NCBI GenBank assembly: GCA_036271875.1
Contig: DATAZU010000025.1
Location: 62,001 to 126,000 of the forward strand
From: Galbitalea sp036271875
Lineage (GTDB): Bacteria > Actinomycetota > Actinomycetes > Actinomycetales > Microbacteriaceae
Direction: 5' to 3'
DNA length: 64,000 nt
Shown here: piece by piece, positions 16,793 to 24,649 of the stretch
How the letters are laid out: each line of letters begins with the position of its first letter
Numbering within the stretch: position 1 is the first letter of the stretch
Translations under genes and position numbers: made by a program
The notes under the pieces: model-generated
The model's database searches: none
The model's input: only the letters and a program-made list of their open reading frames with translations
What the model was told of the DNA's origin: nothing

Positions 16793-16804
16793 GCTCGATC
16801 GCCG

Positions 16805-17530
16805 CTAGCTCAGGGCCGCCGCGGTCACCTCTTCGCGCTGCGGGTCGAACTCGTCATTCTTCTTGACCGTCGACGCGTAGACATCCACATAGTCCTGTCC
16901 ACTGAGCGCCAGGATATTGAGCATCACCTCGTCGGTGATGGCTCGAAGAATGAAGCGGTCGTTGTCGAGACCCTCAAACCGCGAAAAGTCGAGCGGATCG
17001 CCGATGGTTACCGTGACCCGAGCGAGGCTGCGAAACCGCGCACCCTTTGTCATCACGCGATTCGTACCGTGAACGGCAATGGGAATGACGGGAACTCCCG
17101 CCGCGAGCACCATGCGCGCGATGCCCGTCTTGCCGCGGTACAGGCTTCCGGTTGGGCTGCGAGTTCCCTCCGGGTAGATGCCCAGTGCTGCACCGTTCGA
17201 AAGCGCAACCAGTCCCGAGTTAAGAGAGTCGCTGGATGCGGCACCGCCAGAGCGGTCGAGCGGGATCTGCCCGATGGAACGCAGGAAGCCGGCAACGAAT
17301 CGACCGACTAGCCCGGTGCCCTGGAAGTATGCGGCCTTGGCAAGGAAGGTCATCTTGCGTGGCAGGGCGATCGGGATGAAGAAGGAGTCGATGGCCGAGA
17401 GGTGATTGCTCGCGACAATGACCGGGCCCGTCTTGGGCAGGTTCTGCAAACCGCGAACTCTGAGCCGAAAGAAAACGTGCAGAAAAGGGCCGACGACAAT
17501 GTACTTGAGGAACCAGTACAACGGTGACAT
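16805..17530 (-). CDS. 1-acyl-sn-glycerol-3-phosphate acyltransferase family protein
   Basis: A 241-residue PlsC-type enzyme that should transfer an acyl chain to lysophosphatidic acid or a related acceptor at the inner membrane face. The HX4D catalytic motif is NHLSAIDS (His43, Asp48), followed by SIGQIPLDRSG, YPEGTRSPTG (glycerophosphate binding) and VPVIPIAVHGT. The N-terminal YWFLKYIVVGPFLHVFF helix likely anchors it. ATG at 17528-17530 is chosen because AAAGGA lies ~9 bases upstream. Actinobacteria often carry several paralogues, so the exact acceptor is uncertain. Confidence 0.9.
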   Translation of the reverse strand: MSPLYWFLKYIVVGPFLHVFFRLRVRGLQNLPKTGPVIVASNHLSAIDSFFIPIALPRKMTFLAKAAYFQGTGLVGRFVAGFLRSIGQIPLDRSGGAASSDSLNSGLVALSNGAALGIYPEGTRSPTGSLYRGKTGIARMVLAAGVPVIPIAVHGTNRVMTKGARFRSLARVTVTIGDPLDFSRFEGLDNDRFILRAITDEVMLNILALSGQDYVDVYASTVKKNDEFDPQREEVTAAALS

Positions 17531-17626
17531 TGTCGCGGTCCTTTCGTCTGCCTGCGCGGGCTTCGCTAGCTTACGCGCCGACAAAGGGGTCTACGCCCCC
17601 TCGATCCGCCCTGACAAGCTGGATAC

Positions 17627-18292
17627 ATGTCCGAGCTCGAACGCTTCCGTGAGGCCGCGTTCGAGTGGGCGGTCGATCGCAGCCCCACTGCTGAGCGTCA
17701 GGCCCGAAGTTCAGCCGCATACGTTTCGATCGTCGTGCTCGTCGAGGGCGTTAGCGATGCGGCCGCGATCGATACCGCGGCCGTCGTATGCGGGCGCAAC
17801 CTCGAGGCCGAGCGCGTGTGCGTTGTGCCCATGCGCGGCGTCACCAACTTCGGTAGGTTCGTGACCACCATCGGACCGGCAGGGCTCGGGATGCCGATCG
17901 CCGGACTCTGTGACGCCGGAGAAGAGCGGTATTTCCTGCGAGCGCTCGAATCGGCGGGAGTTCTCGCGATCGCAACTCGCTCGGCCATGGGGAGCGCCGG
18001 TTTCTTCGTCTGCGTCGACGACCTGGAGGATGAGCTGGTCCGCGCGCTCGGAACGGAACGCACACTGCAGATTCTGGCGAAAGCGGGCGATCTCCCGCGA
18101 TTTCGTACCTTCCAAAGCCAGCCGGCCAAGCGCGACATCCCAATCGCGGCGCAACTGCACCGCTTTTTCGGTACAACATCCGGACGCAAGGAACGCTACG
18201 CGCGGTTACTCGTGGATGGGCTCGATGGGGCCCCGCTGCCGCGACCACTGGCCGACCTGCTCGACCGCCTGACCTCGCCGCTCGACGACTAA
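17627..18292 (+). CDS. stand-alone TOPRIM (OLD-like) protein
   Basis: A 221-residue cytoplasmic protein consisting mainly of a TOPRIM nucleotidyl-transferase/hydrolase domain of the OLD-nuclease kind, without an attached ABC-type ATPase. The first acidic motif is VVLVEGVSDAAAIDTAA (Glu ~40) and the second is GLCDAGEERYFLRALE (Asp ~100). Such actinobacterial proteins are usually annotated as ATP-dependent endonucleases, but this one has no ATP site. Its divalent-metal site appears intact. The ATG at 17627 is the first start in frame. Function in repair or defence is inference. Confidence 0.72.
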   Translation: MSELERFREAAFEWAVDRSPTAERQARSSAAYVSIVVLVEGVSDAAAIDTAAVVCGRNLEAERVCVVPMRGVTNFGRFVTTIGPAGLGMPIAGLCDAGEERYFLRALESAGVLAIATRSAMGSAGFFVCVDDLEDELVRALGTERTLQILAKAGDLPRFRTFQSQPAKRDIPIAAQLHRFFGTTSGRKERYARLLVDGLDGAPLPRPLADLLDRLTSPLDD

Positions 18293-18385
18293 TTTCTGCG
18301 CGATGGTCGAAATGCGAGGCATCCGTTCGTCGTGACAATGACTTCCCGGATCGCGGAAGCACTCATTACGAGAAACGGAATTACT

Positions 18386-19069
18386 GTGAGCAAGAAGAAC
18401 TATCCAACAGACGCCGGTGCAGGAACGTACCTCCTCACGGTGCTCGGCACGCCGAACTCCGATACTCCCGCGGCAGCGCGCGAGTTACACAATCTGACCG
18501 CGGGAGACGCCGGCGGTGTTGCCGCGGCGAAGTCGCTCGGTGACCTAAGCCACAACGTCTTCCTGCCTGCGGACTCGGGCGACAAGCGACTGCTGTTCAT
18601 CGACACCTGGAACTCGCCGACCGGACTCGGGCAGTTCTTCTCCGACGAGCAGGTGCAGAAGGGTGGCGCTGCGCTCTTCGCGGATCGTGAAGCCATGCTC
18701 TGGATGCCTGCCGCCGGCTTCGGCAGCTACACCCTGCCGGTGCCGTCGGGTCGCACGGTTGGTGCGATCGGAATCATGCGCGCACCGGTCAGCTCGTTCG
18801 AGGCGGCAGAGGGTGCGTTCCACGCCGATTCCGCGGGTAAGGCGAACGCGAGCAGGCAGCTCGGCCAGATCGCGCACACTCTTTGGGTGCCGGTCCCGAT
18901 GGACAACACGCCCGCGACCGAGGTGCTCGGAGTCGACTACTGGCTCGATAAGGGGCAGATGAACGACTGGTACGCAAGCGCAACGTACGACGACCTCGGA
19001 CCCGTCTTCACCGGTGCTCCGGCCACCAGCACGTGGACCCCGGCCGGCGCCGACTGGGTCGAGTGGTAG
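18386..19069 (+). CDS. uncharacterised protein with two ABM-like repeats
   Basis: A 227-residue soluble protein that seems to contain the same ~100-residue unit twice: LGDLSHNVFLPADSGDKRLL with FIDTWNSPTGLGQFF in the first half, and LGQIAHTLWVPVPMDNTPAT with GVDYWLDKGQMNDWY in the second. This layout resembles tandem ferredoxin-like alpha/beta-barrel (antibiotic-monooxygenase or dimeric barrel) domains, tentatively. GTG at 18386 is chosen because the conserved-looking part starts there; the 54 codon-bases upstream from an ATG at 18332 are less convincing. It ends at a shared bidirectional hairpin. Confidence 0.6.
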   Translation: MSKKNYPTDAGAGTYLLTVLGTPNSDTPAAARELHNLTAGDAGGVAAAKSLGDLSHNVFLPADSGDKRLLFIDTWNSPTGLGQFFSDEQVQKGGAALFADREAMLWMPAAGFGSYTLPVPSGRTVGAIGIMRAPVSSFEAAEGAFHADSAGKANASRQLGQIAHTLWVPVPMDNTPATEVLGVDYWLDKGQMNDWYASATYDDLGPVFTGAPATSTWTPAGADWVEW

Positions 19070-19077
19070 CACTCATT

Positions 19078-19141
19078 GCGCGAGTTGCCCACTTCGGTCG
19101 AATTAGAAGGCGATAACACAGCAGAAGTGGGCAACTCGCGC
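19078..19141. terminator. perfect 18-bp inverted repeat between convergent genes
   Basis: Arms 19078-19095 and 19124-19141 are perfect reverse complements with a 28-base spacer, placed exactly between the stop at 19069 (plus) and the stop at 19141 (minus). The arm begins GCGCGAGTTGCCC, which recurs in the hairpin at 22913-22976. It probably terminates both transcripts. Confidence 0.65.
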
Positions 19142-19542
19142 TAAGCAGGCTGGGAGACGCGAACCAGGTTTCCGGAGGGGTCGCGGAAGGCGCAGTCCTT
19201 CGGACCCCAGAACTGCACGATCGGCTCCTGGAGCACTTCCGCCCCCGTGGCGCGCGCCTTCTCGAACGTGGCATCCACGTCGTCCGTGTTGAACACAATC
19301 TGGAACGCGCCCTTCGTCACGAGCTCCTGGAGTGCATCGCCATCGGCCTGTGACCGACCGGCGTGCGGCTCGGACAGGACGATCTGGGCGCCGCCCGTGC
19401 CGGCACTGCCCATCGTGATCCAGTGGAATCCGCCGTTCTCGACCTCGTTGTGCACCTCGAGACCGAGCGCGTCCCGATAGAACGCGACAGCCTCCGCCGT
19501 GTCGTTGACCGTGATGTTGCAGAACTGGAGAGAAATCGTCAT
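19141..19542 (-). CDS. VOC (glyoxalase/dioxygenase fold) family protein
   Basis: A 133-residue single VOC-domain protein, metal-binding in many relatives. The beta-alpha-beta pattern VNDTAEAVAFYRDALGLEV starts it, and FNTDDVDATFEKARATGAEV followed by FRDPSGNLVRVSQ closes it, with the usual His/Glu ligand positions only partly evident. It lies 10 bases downstream of the AraC-type regulator and is almost certainly in its operon, a pairing common in actinobacteria. The substrate is unknown. Confidence 0.8.
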   Translation of the reverse strand: MTISLQFCNITVNDTAEAVAFYRDALGLEVHNEVENGGFHWITMGSAGTGGAQIVLSEPHAGRSQADGDALQELVTKGAFQIVFNTDDVDATFEKARATGAEVLQEPIVQFWGPKDCAFRDPSGNLVRVSQPA

Positions 19543-19552
19543 ACCGACAACG

Positions 19553-19978
19553 CTACGCAGCGCCGATCGACACCGCTTCTCGATTCCTGCTCGGTCGGGT
19601 GAGCACCATCGCGACACAGGCGGGCACGACCTCGAGCTCGTCGTGGTCCCGTGCCCGATAGGCACTCGGCGTCTCACCGACCAGTTCGCTGAACCGTGTG
19701 CTGAAAGATCCGAGCGATGTACAGCCGACCGCCATACACGCATCCGTGACGCTTGTGCCGGAGCGCAGCAGCGCCATCGCCCGCTCGATTCGCCGGGTCA
19801 TCAGATAGCTGTACGGCGTCTCGCCGTAGGCCGCACGAAACTGGCGGGAGAAGTGTGCCGGCGACATCAGGGCGCGCTCGGCCATCGTCGGAACATCAAG
19901 CGGATGCGCGTACTCACGGTCGATCAGGTCCCGCGCCCGACGCAGGTGCGCGAGATTTGCAAGCTCATCCGGCGTCAT
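19553..19978 (-). CDS. AraC family transcriptional regulator (DNA-binding domain only)
   Basis: A 141-residue regulator that consists almost only of the double helix-turn-helix AraC domain: LDVPTMAERALMSPAHFSRQ (first HTH, followed by FRAAYGETPYSYLMTRRIE) and VTDACMAVGCTSLGSFSTRF (second). There is no separate ligand domain, which is typical for regulators paired with a VOC protein. ATG at 19976-19978. The gene at 20054 is divergent with a 75-base gap, which may hold both promoters. Confidence 0.85.
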   Translation of the reverse strand: MTPDELANLAHLRRARDLIDREYAHPLDVPTMAERALMSPAHFSRQFRAAYGETPYSYLMTRRIERAMALLRSGTSVTDACMAVGCTSLGSFSTRFSELVGETPSAYRARDHDELEVVPACVAMVLTRPSRNREAVSIGAA

Positions 19979-20053
19979 GCGACGAGAGTAACACCGGCCT
20001 TCTGCTGCACTCTAAAGTTGGCTTGACGTACAAGAGTCAGGAGTCGGGTAACC

Positions 20054-20665
20054 GTGAGCGACGGGAATGGCCAGCGAGTGCCGCTGCCCGACGCCTCTGC
20101 TGCACGGCGTCGGCCGGTATCGATCGAGCGCTCCGTCGATGAGGGAGTGCTTATTGCCCAGGCCGCAGTCGCGATGGATGCCAAGAACTACATCATCGTC
20201 GAGGCCATCCGTGAAGGCAACCGGTTCAACATCGACGAGGTTCGTGCGCGGGTCAAGGAAGAGCTCCTCGAACTCGCCGAAGAGAATGCGGACAACGCGA
20301 ACCGTCTGCAGCAGCTTTCCGTCGATGTGCAGACGCCCCGCGGTGCTCGGGACAACTCCGAGGGCTACGAGTCCGACGATCATCCGACGCTCACCAAGCG
20401 TGCGGTCATCCACATGATGCTCGGCGCCGAACTCGAACGCCTCTGCGAGGACGATGAATTCGTCGCCGACCTCGCCGAACGTGCGCGTGTGCAGGCGTGG
20501 GCAGAGGTTGGCGGCGCAATCGAGTCCCGCCTGATCGAATCCGCATCGGTCACACCCGATCGGTTCTACGAAGACGACAAGGATGCCCGCATCCGCGCGC
20601 TCTACAACATCAACCTGCGGGCGCTGGAGAAGCAGGCGAAACGCGCCGGAGTCCTGAAGCGCTGA
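20054..20665 (+). CDS. conserved acidic protein of unknown function
   Basis: A 203-residue soluble protein, rich in Glu/Asp and Ala and mostly helical (ELLELAEENADNANRLQQLS). No signal peptide, membrane segment or known catalytic motif. From memory, similar proteins occur widely in Microbacteriaceae under varied names; I assign no function. GTG at 20054 is the first start after the divergent promoter region. It ends 6 bases before the convergent membrane gene. Confidence 0.65.
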   Translation: MSDGNGQRVPLPDASAARRRPVSIERSVDEGVLIAQAAVAMDAKNYIIVEAIREGNRFNIDEVRARVKEELLELAEENADNANRLQQLSVDVQTPRGARDNSEGYESDDHPTLTKRAVIHMMLGAELERLCEDDEFVADLAERARVQAWAEVGGAIESRLIESASVTPDRFYEDDKDARIRALYNINLRALEKQAKRAGVLKR

Positions 20666-20670
20666 CTCGA

Positions 20671-21111
20671 CTACTGACCGTCGCTGGACTCGCGGTCTTC
20701 GAGGCCGACCGCCGAGCGCAACTCTGCCGCATCCTTCTCGAGGCCCTGCGCGGTCATCAGGTCGCTGAGCGAGTCGGCGATCGCATTGAGCTTCGCCTGG
20801 ATCGCGTTGTCCGACCGCTCCTGCGTGTTCTGCAGCAACGCAACCAACAGAAAGGTGATGATCGTCGTCATCGTATTGATGATGAGCTGCCAGGTGCTGA
20901 TGCTGTGGATGATGACGATCGACGGGGCCCAGATCACCACCAGGAGTACGCAGAACGCGAAGAACCACGCGCGGCTCACAAATTTGGATGCCGAAGAGGC
21001 GAAGCGATCGAACCAGCCGACATGCGTGTCCACGTCCTCGGGCATGTCCGGTTGCTTGGGCTTAGCCCCCGTCGACTTTGTCGCAGCTGCGGGCTTCTTG
21101 GTGTCGGGCAT
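20671..21111 (-). CDS. low-affinity iron permease-like membrane protein
   Basis: A 146-residue protein with the pattern of the low-affinity iron permease family: FDRFASSASKFVSRAWFFAF, first helix LLVVIWAPSIVI, WQLIINTMTTIITFLLVALL (second helix with family signature), then QNTQERSDNAIQAKLN and a helical, acidic tail. Bacterial members are short, and transport of iron has not been generally shown. ATG at 21109-21111 is chosen because GGAGG lies 5 bases upstream; a longer reading from 21123 or beyond is less likely. Divergent from the gene at 21217. Confidence 0.8.
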   Translation of the reverse strand: MPDTKKPAAATKSTGAKPKQPDMPEDVDTHVGWFDRFASSASKFVSRAWFFAFCVLLVVIWAPSIVIIHSISTWQLIINTMTTIITFLLVALLQNTQERSDNAIQAKLNAIADSLSDLMTAQGLEKDAAELRSAVGLEDRESSDGQ

Positions 21112-21216
21112 CTTGGCCTCCATCCTGACCGTGGTGATGTACGTCGAAGGTATCCGTTGCGGCGATGTGCAGGTAGCCCTTGCGGTTGTGCGCACCTTCG
21201 TGGGTACTATCGCGGG

Positions 21217-21714
21217 ATGGCCGAGACGGAGGATGAGCAATATCGCGTTGTGCGCATCTTCCCCGACTATGGACACTCATCGATCTGGTTCGCCGATGCG
21301 TACCCGTTCGACTACGAAGAGTGCGCGATCAGTGCGGAGCTTCGTGCATCGTTCGAAGTCTGGGAGCAGTTCTACTACCGGCACGTGGGCTACTCGTCGC
21401 AGCGACTCCCGACCAGGCTCGCCGAATACAACGATCAGGGGCGGCGACTCGCCCGACAGCTAGCGGACGAGATCGGCCCGGGATTCGAGGTCGAGTGCTC
21501 CTCGCCGGAGGCGACCGGTACAACGAGATTCAGCGCGTCCGGTCCGGCGCGAAATACTGCGGCAGCAGCAGCGTTTGCGAGGGTCCGCGAAGAAAGCAGG
21601 GCCGACGATCTGGCCATGCGGTCACGCCTCGCGGATGGTCGCGAGCGCGGTAGGACCTATGGCTGGACCGCCCACTCCCCCAAGACGGGCGAGGACTTTA
21701 GCAACCCAAGTTGA
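21217..21714 (+). CDS. hypothetical soluble protein
   Basis: A 165-residue protein I do not recognise. It begins MAETEDEQYRVVRIFPDYGH, is rich in Trp, Tyr and Phe in the first half (ASFEVWEQFYYRHVGY), and ends in a basic, low-complexity half that may be disordered. Codon use is G/C-rich at third positions, which supports coding. ATG at 21217 is the first good start; a much longer open frame upstream lies over the iron-permease gene and is rejected. Its last codons overlap a weak copy of the operator-like palindrome. Confidence 0.55.
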   Translation: MAETEDEQYRVVRIFPDYGHSSIWFADAYPFDYEECAISAELRASFEVWEQFYYRHVGYSSQRLPTRLAEYNDQGRRLARQLADEIGPGFEVECSSPEATGTTRFSASGPARNTAAAAAFARVREESRADDLAMRSRLADGRERGRTYGWTAHSPKTGEDFSNPS

Positions 21715-21726
21715 CGAGCATCCCAT

Positions 21727-21742
21727 AGCAACCTAGGTTGCT
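21727..21742. promoter_or_regulatory. perfect 16-bp palindrome before the DUF1772 gene
   Basis: AGCAACCTAGGTTGCT is a perfect palindrome ending 3 bases before the ATG at 21746, where a ribosome site would be expected. An imperfect copy, AGCAACCCAAGTTGA, lies at 21700-21714. The arrangement looks like a two-site repressor operator, and the close position suggests a leaderless or nearly leaderless transcript. The binding protein is not known. Confidence 0.5.
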
Positions 21743-21745
21743 TAG

Positions 21746-22207
21746 ATGCTCCTCAGACTCCTCGACATCCTGGCGATCGTGCTCGCGGCACTCATACTCG
21801 GGGTCTTTTGGGGACCGTGGCTCGCCCTGACGCGTTCAATGAACACGCTCCCGCCTGCCGTATTCCTCGCGGTCACACATCGACTCGACAGGAACCTCGG
21901 ACGCGCCATGACGGTCCTGTATCCGGTTTCACTGCTTGCCATCATCGCCATGGCCGTCCTCTCGTTTGGCTCGGCGCTCGCCTTTGGGCTGATCGTCGCC
22001 GGTCTCGCAATGTTGGTGCTTGCCCTGGTCGTCACAACGGTCGTCGAAGTGCCGATCGTGGCTCAGGTTCGCGGCTGGACCGAGTCGACGATGCCAGCCA
22101 ACTGGCAGAAATTGCGCGACCGATGGATGTCCTTCCACCTTCTTCGGGTGATCCCCGGCATCCTCGGCGTCGGGCTACTGGTCGGAGGCGCACTGTGGCA
22201 GCGCTGA
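21746..22207 (+). CDS. DUF1772-like four-helix membrane protein
   Basis: A 153-residue membrane protein with four helices (LLDILAIVLAALILGVFWGP, VLYPVSLLAIIAMAVLSFG, LIVAGLAMLVLALVVTTVV and VIPGILGVGLLVGGAL) and the pattern WTESTMPANWQKLRDRW before the last one, which fits the DUF1772/anthrone-oxygenase-like family. Actual activity is unknown. It is the first gene of a three-gene unit whose members overlap, and its start is covered by the operator-like palindrome, so it is probably repressed under some condition. Confidence 0.72.
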   Translation: MLLRLLDILAIVLAALILGVFWGPWLALTRSMNTLPPAVFLAVTHRLDRNLGRAMTVLYPVSLLAIIAMAVLSFGSALAFGLIVAGLAMLVLALVVTTVVEVPIVAQVRGWTESTMPANWQKLRDRWMSFHLLRVIPGILGVGLLVGGALWQR

Positions 22208-22431
22208 CTCCGGATCCGCTCGGGGCGCCCGCAGATCAACTCGCGGCCGTCGTTGCGCTGCGCGAACTCGCCGACCAGCTGGAAGATGCCGGAGTCGAAC
22301 GGGCGTTGCGGGAGGGATGGTCGTGGTCCGAGGTCGCCCAAGCACTCGGCGTGACTCGCCAGGCCGTGCACAAAAAGCACCTGCGTCGCATCGCCGATAT
22401 CGGCGTCGAGCTTCGGCGGCGCAATGCCTGA
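22195..22431 (+). CDS. small helix-turn-helix protein
   Basis: A 78-residue probable DNA-binding protein. An N-terminal helical region (ADQLAAVVALRELADQLED) precedes a helix-turn-helix of the sigma-like/XRE kind, WSWSEVAQALGVTRQAVHKK. GTG at 22195 lies inside the end of the DUF1772 gene and has GGAGG at a spacing of ~6, so translation is coupled. The Clp-N gene starts 8 bases before its stop. An HTH protein next to a lone ClpN protein is a recurring actinobacterial pair. It may control this operon through the palindromes upstream; that is inference. Confidence 0.72.
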   Translation: MAALTPDPLGAPADQLAAVVALRELADQLEDAGVERALREGWSWSEVAQALGVTRQAVHKKHLRRIADIGVELRRRNA

Positions 22432-22909
22432 CCTAATGCTCCCCCGCCAACTTCACAGGATTGGGCAACGCGCAATCGACGAGGCAACCATGCGGCGAGC
22501 GAGCTCCGTTGGTCCCGAGCACGTTCTGCTTGCGATCGCGGCCGACCCGGATGCTCCTGCCGCTCGCATCCTGGGCGAGATCGGTCTCGACTATGCCGGG
22601 ATCGCCTGGGTCCTCAGGGCGGAGCGCGCTCGCAGCCTTGCTGTCGCGGACGTGACACCCGTCGTAACCGGCGTTCTCGAGGCGGCGCGTTCCACGGCGA
22701 AACCCCGCTGGGGAGCATCGGTTCGGGGTCTGCTGCGCGCGGCAGACAAGTCGGCGGTGAAGTCGGCGGTCCGCGTCGGTGCGCCGGGCGCACTCGAGCG
22801 CGAACTCGTCGTTGGCATACTTCGTGCGGAATTGGGTACGGTCCCCCGAATGCTCGCGCTCGGAGGATTCGACCGCCGTACTCTCATCCAGCATCTCAGC
22901 GCGACCTAG
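22424..22909 (+). CDS. stand-alone Clp N-terminal domain protein
   Basis: A 161-residue protein made of two Clp-N repeats and no AAA+ ATPase: repeat one AIDEATMRRASSVGPEHVLL (~10-70), repeat two GLLRAADKSAVKSAVRV to ELVVGILRAELGTV (~100-150). Clp-N domains bind substrates or adaptors for ClpC/ClpA, so such free copies may act as adaptors or decoys. It overlaps the HTH gene by 8 bases and ends 3 bases before a long bidirectional hairpin. Confidence 0.8.
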   Translation: MPDLMLPRQLHRIGQRAIDEATMRRASSVGPEHVLLAIAADPDAPAARILGEIGLDYAGIAWVLRAERARSLAVADVTPVVTGVLEAARSTAKPRWGASVRGLLRAADKSAVKSAVRVGAPGALERELVVGILRAELGTVPRMLALGGFDRRTLIQHLSAT

Positions 22910-22912
22910 AGA

Positions 22913-22976
22913 GCGCGAGTTGCCCGCTTATGTCGCATTACGGCCGGCTAATACGACATAAGCGGGCAACTCGCGC
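22913..22976. terminator. 28-bp inverted repeat between convergent genes
   Basis: Arms 22913-22940 and 22949-22976 agree at 27 of 28 positions around the 8-base loop cggccggc. It separates the stop of the ClpN gene (22909) and that of the isomerase-like gene (22976). The outer 13 bases GCGCGAGTTGCCC match those of the hairpin at 19078-19141. Confidence 0.7.
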
Positions 22977-24619
22977 TAAGGAATCGTCACGTCTCCGCAC
23001 AGGTGCACCCGCACGCCGAGTCGTGAGAACATCGCGGCCTTGGCGGCGAGAGCACGGTCTGCAGTGTCGGCATCCGGCGCGTAGACGAGCTGCGCGTGGT
23101 TGGCCTTGTGCCTGGCCATGAACTGGTCGCGGTCGATTCCGTGCAGCACGACGTGCATAATCGGCCACTCCGGATTGGTTGCCTGCCAGCGGCGCTCGGT
23201 CTCCTCGGCGGGAAGCGAAACCGCGGATGCGCGTCCAATGTCGAGGTGCAGTGCGCCCCCCTCTATATAGAGGCGCGACCACACGACCTCGCCGGCCTTG
23301 GAGACACCCTTGATGGTCGAGCCGCCGAGCGGGAAATACATCGGGTTCTGTCGCCAGCCGACCGCGCCCGCGTATCCGCCGTCCAGGTGCGAGGGTGGCA
23401 CCGAGCCCGAAATCTCGAAGACCCAGACAAACTGCCCATCGAAATCCTCGCCCCAGCGCACGTCGTGCAGCGTTGTTGCCGGATCGAGTCCCATCGCCGT
23501 CCACACGCGATTGGTGGCGAGGGCATCCACGGCAACTCCCCAGTCCGCCTCGTTGGCCAGTGGAAACGCCCGCCCCTCGAATAGCACTCGCGATCCGTCA
23601 CGGCTCGTCACCGGCGGCCGGTCCACGTTGTTGATCAGGCCCTCGGCGAGATCGGACGCCGGGCAAATGTCCTTGAGCCCCTGCTGGTACTGGATGCCAA
23701 CGCCATCGAGCCCGTAGTCATCGCTGATGCGCAGCGCCGCAATGTACATCTTGTACTGCCAGGTGAGCTGCGCCGTCGTCAGGTCATTCGCCTCGCTGGG
23801 CCCAAGCCTGAACGTCATTCCCTTGGACTCGAGCCACGAGCCGACCGCCGCAGCCTCGGCATCCGGCACCTTCTGCATTTCCGCCCACAGGGCCGACTGC
23901 GAAAGTCGCTCCTTATATATACCGAGCGGATTGATGAGCTCGTCGTCGAGGATCGCGTTGTACATGCCCATGCAGCCCTCGTCGAACACACCGATGATGG
24001 CCTTGTCGGCGACCAACTGGTCGGCGAGCGCCTCGCCCAGTTGCTTCTCCGCGCTGTCGGGCTGAGCGCCCAGGTCGTGGACATGGGATGCGTCGTGCAC
24101 AATCCGTCCGGTCGTCGTCCACTCGCGCAAGCCGTTCAGGAACCAGCCGTCGGTGAAGTCGACACTCCAGATGGTCGAGTACGGCACGCCCATCTTCGTC
24201 AGTCCCGCGTTCAGGCCGAGCAAGCCGACGAGCCCGGGCGCGCCGCCCTCGAAGTTGGCGACCGTGAGGATGGGACCCCGGTGCGTTCGAAGACCGTGGA
24301 GCACGTGGTGGCTGTACTGCCAGACCGCTTCGGCGACGATGAGCGGAGCATCCACGGGGATGTCCTTGAACACCTCCATGCCCATCCGCTGGCTCGAGAT
24401 GAATCCGTGCCCGGTAATCGGGTCGACGGGATTCGCTCGCTGCAGACTCCAGTCGAGACCGCCGAGCGCCTTCTCGAGGGCGAGCTCCATGGCGTGTTGG
24501 ACGGGCCACCCCGCGTTGTTTGCGGCGGGTCGAAGGTCGCCGCTCGAGATGAGCCAGGCGGTATCGGCGCGGGTCGTCGGCCGCTCCGCCACGACAGGAA
24601 GCGTGTAGGTGGTTGTCAT
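22976..24619 (-). CDS. L-fucose/L-arabinose isomerase-fold protein
   Basis: A 547-residue cytoplasmic protein related to L-fucose isomerase, which interconverts an aldose and ketose using Mn(II). The fold's catalytic acid is plausible in GVFDEGCMGMYNAIL (~residue 212), and further family features are WSVDFTDGWFLNGLREW, IQYQQGLKDICPASDLAEG and FPLGGSTIKGV. It differs from FucI in length and detail, so the sugar may not be fucose. It is the last gene of the operon that holds an FGGY kinase, an oxidoreductase, a fucosidase-like enzyme and a sugar ABC importer. ATG at 24617-24619 lies 30 bases after the oxidoreductase stop. Confidence 0.75.
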   Translation of the reverse strand: MTTTYTLPVVAERPTTRADTAWLISSGDLRPAANNAGWPVQHAMELALEKALGGLDWSLQRANPVDPITGHGFISSQRMGMEVFKDIPVDAPLIVAEAVWQYSHHVLHGLRTHRGPILTVANFEGGAPGLVGLLGLNAGLTKMGVPYSTIWSVDFTDGWFLNGLREWTTTGRIVHDASHVHDLGAQPDSAEKQLGEALADQLVADKAIIGVFDEGCMGMYNAILDDELINPLGIYKERLSQSALWAEMQKVPDAEAAAVGSWLESKGMTFRLGPSEANDLTTAQLTWQYKMYIAALRISDDYGLDGVGIQYQQGLKDICPASDLAEGLINNVDRPPVTSRDGSRVLFEGRAFPLANEADWGVAVDALATNRVWTAMGLDPATTLHDVRWGEDFDGQFVWVFEISGSVPPSHLDGGYAGAVGWRQNPMYFPLGGSTIKGVSKAGEVVWSRLYIEGGALHLDIGRASAVSLPAEETERRWQATNPEWPIMHVVLHGIDRDQFMARHKANHAQLVYAPDADTADRALAAKAAMFSRLGVRVHLCGDVTIP

Positions 24620-24649
24620 GTTTCTGCTCCTCGGATGGATGGTCGGGTA

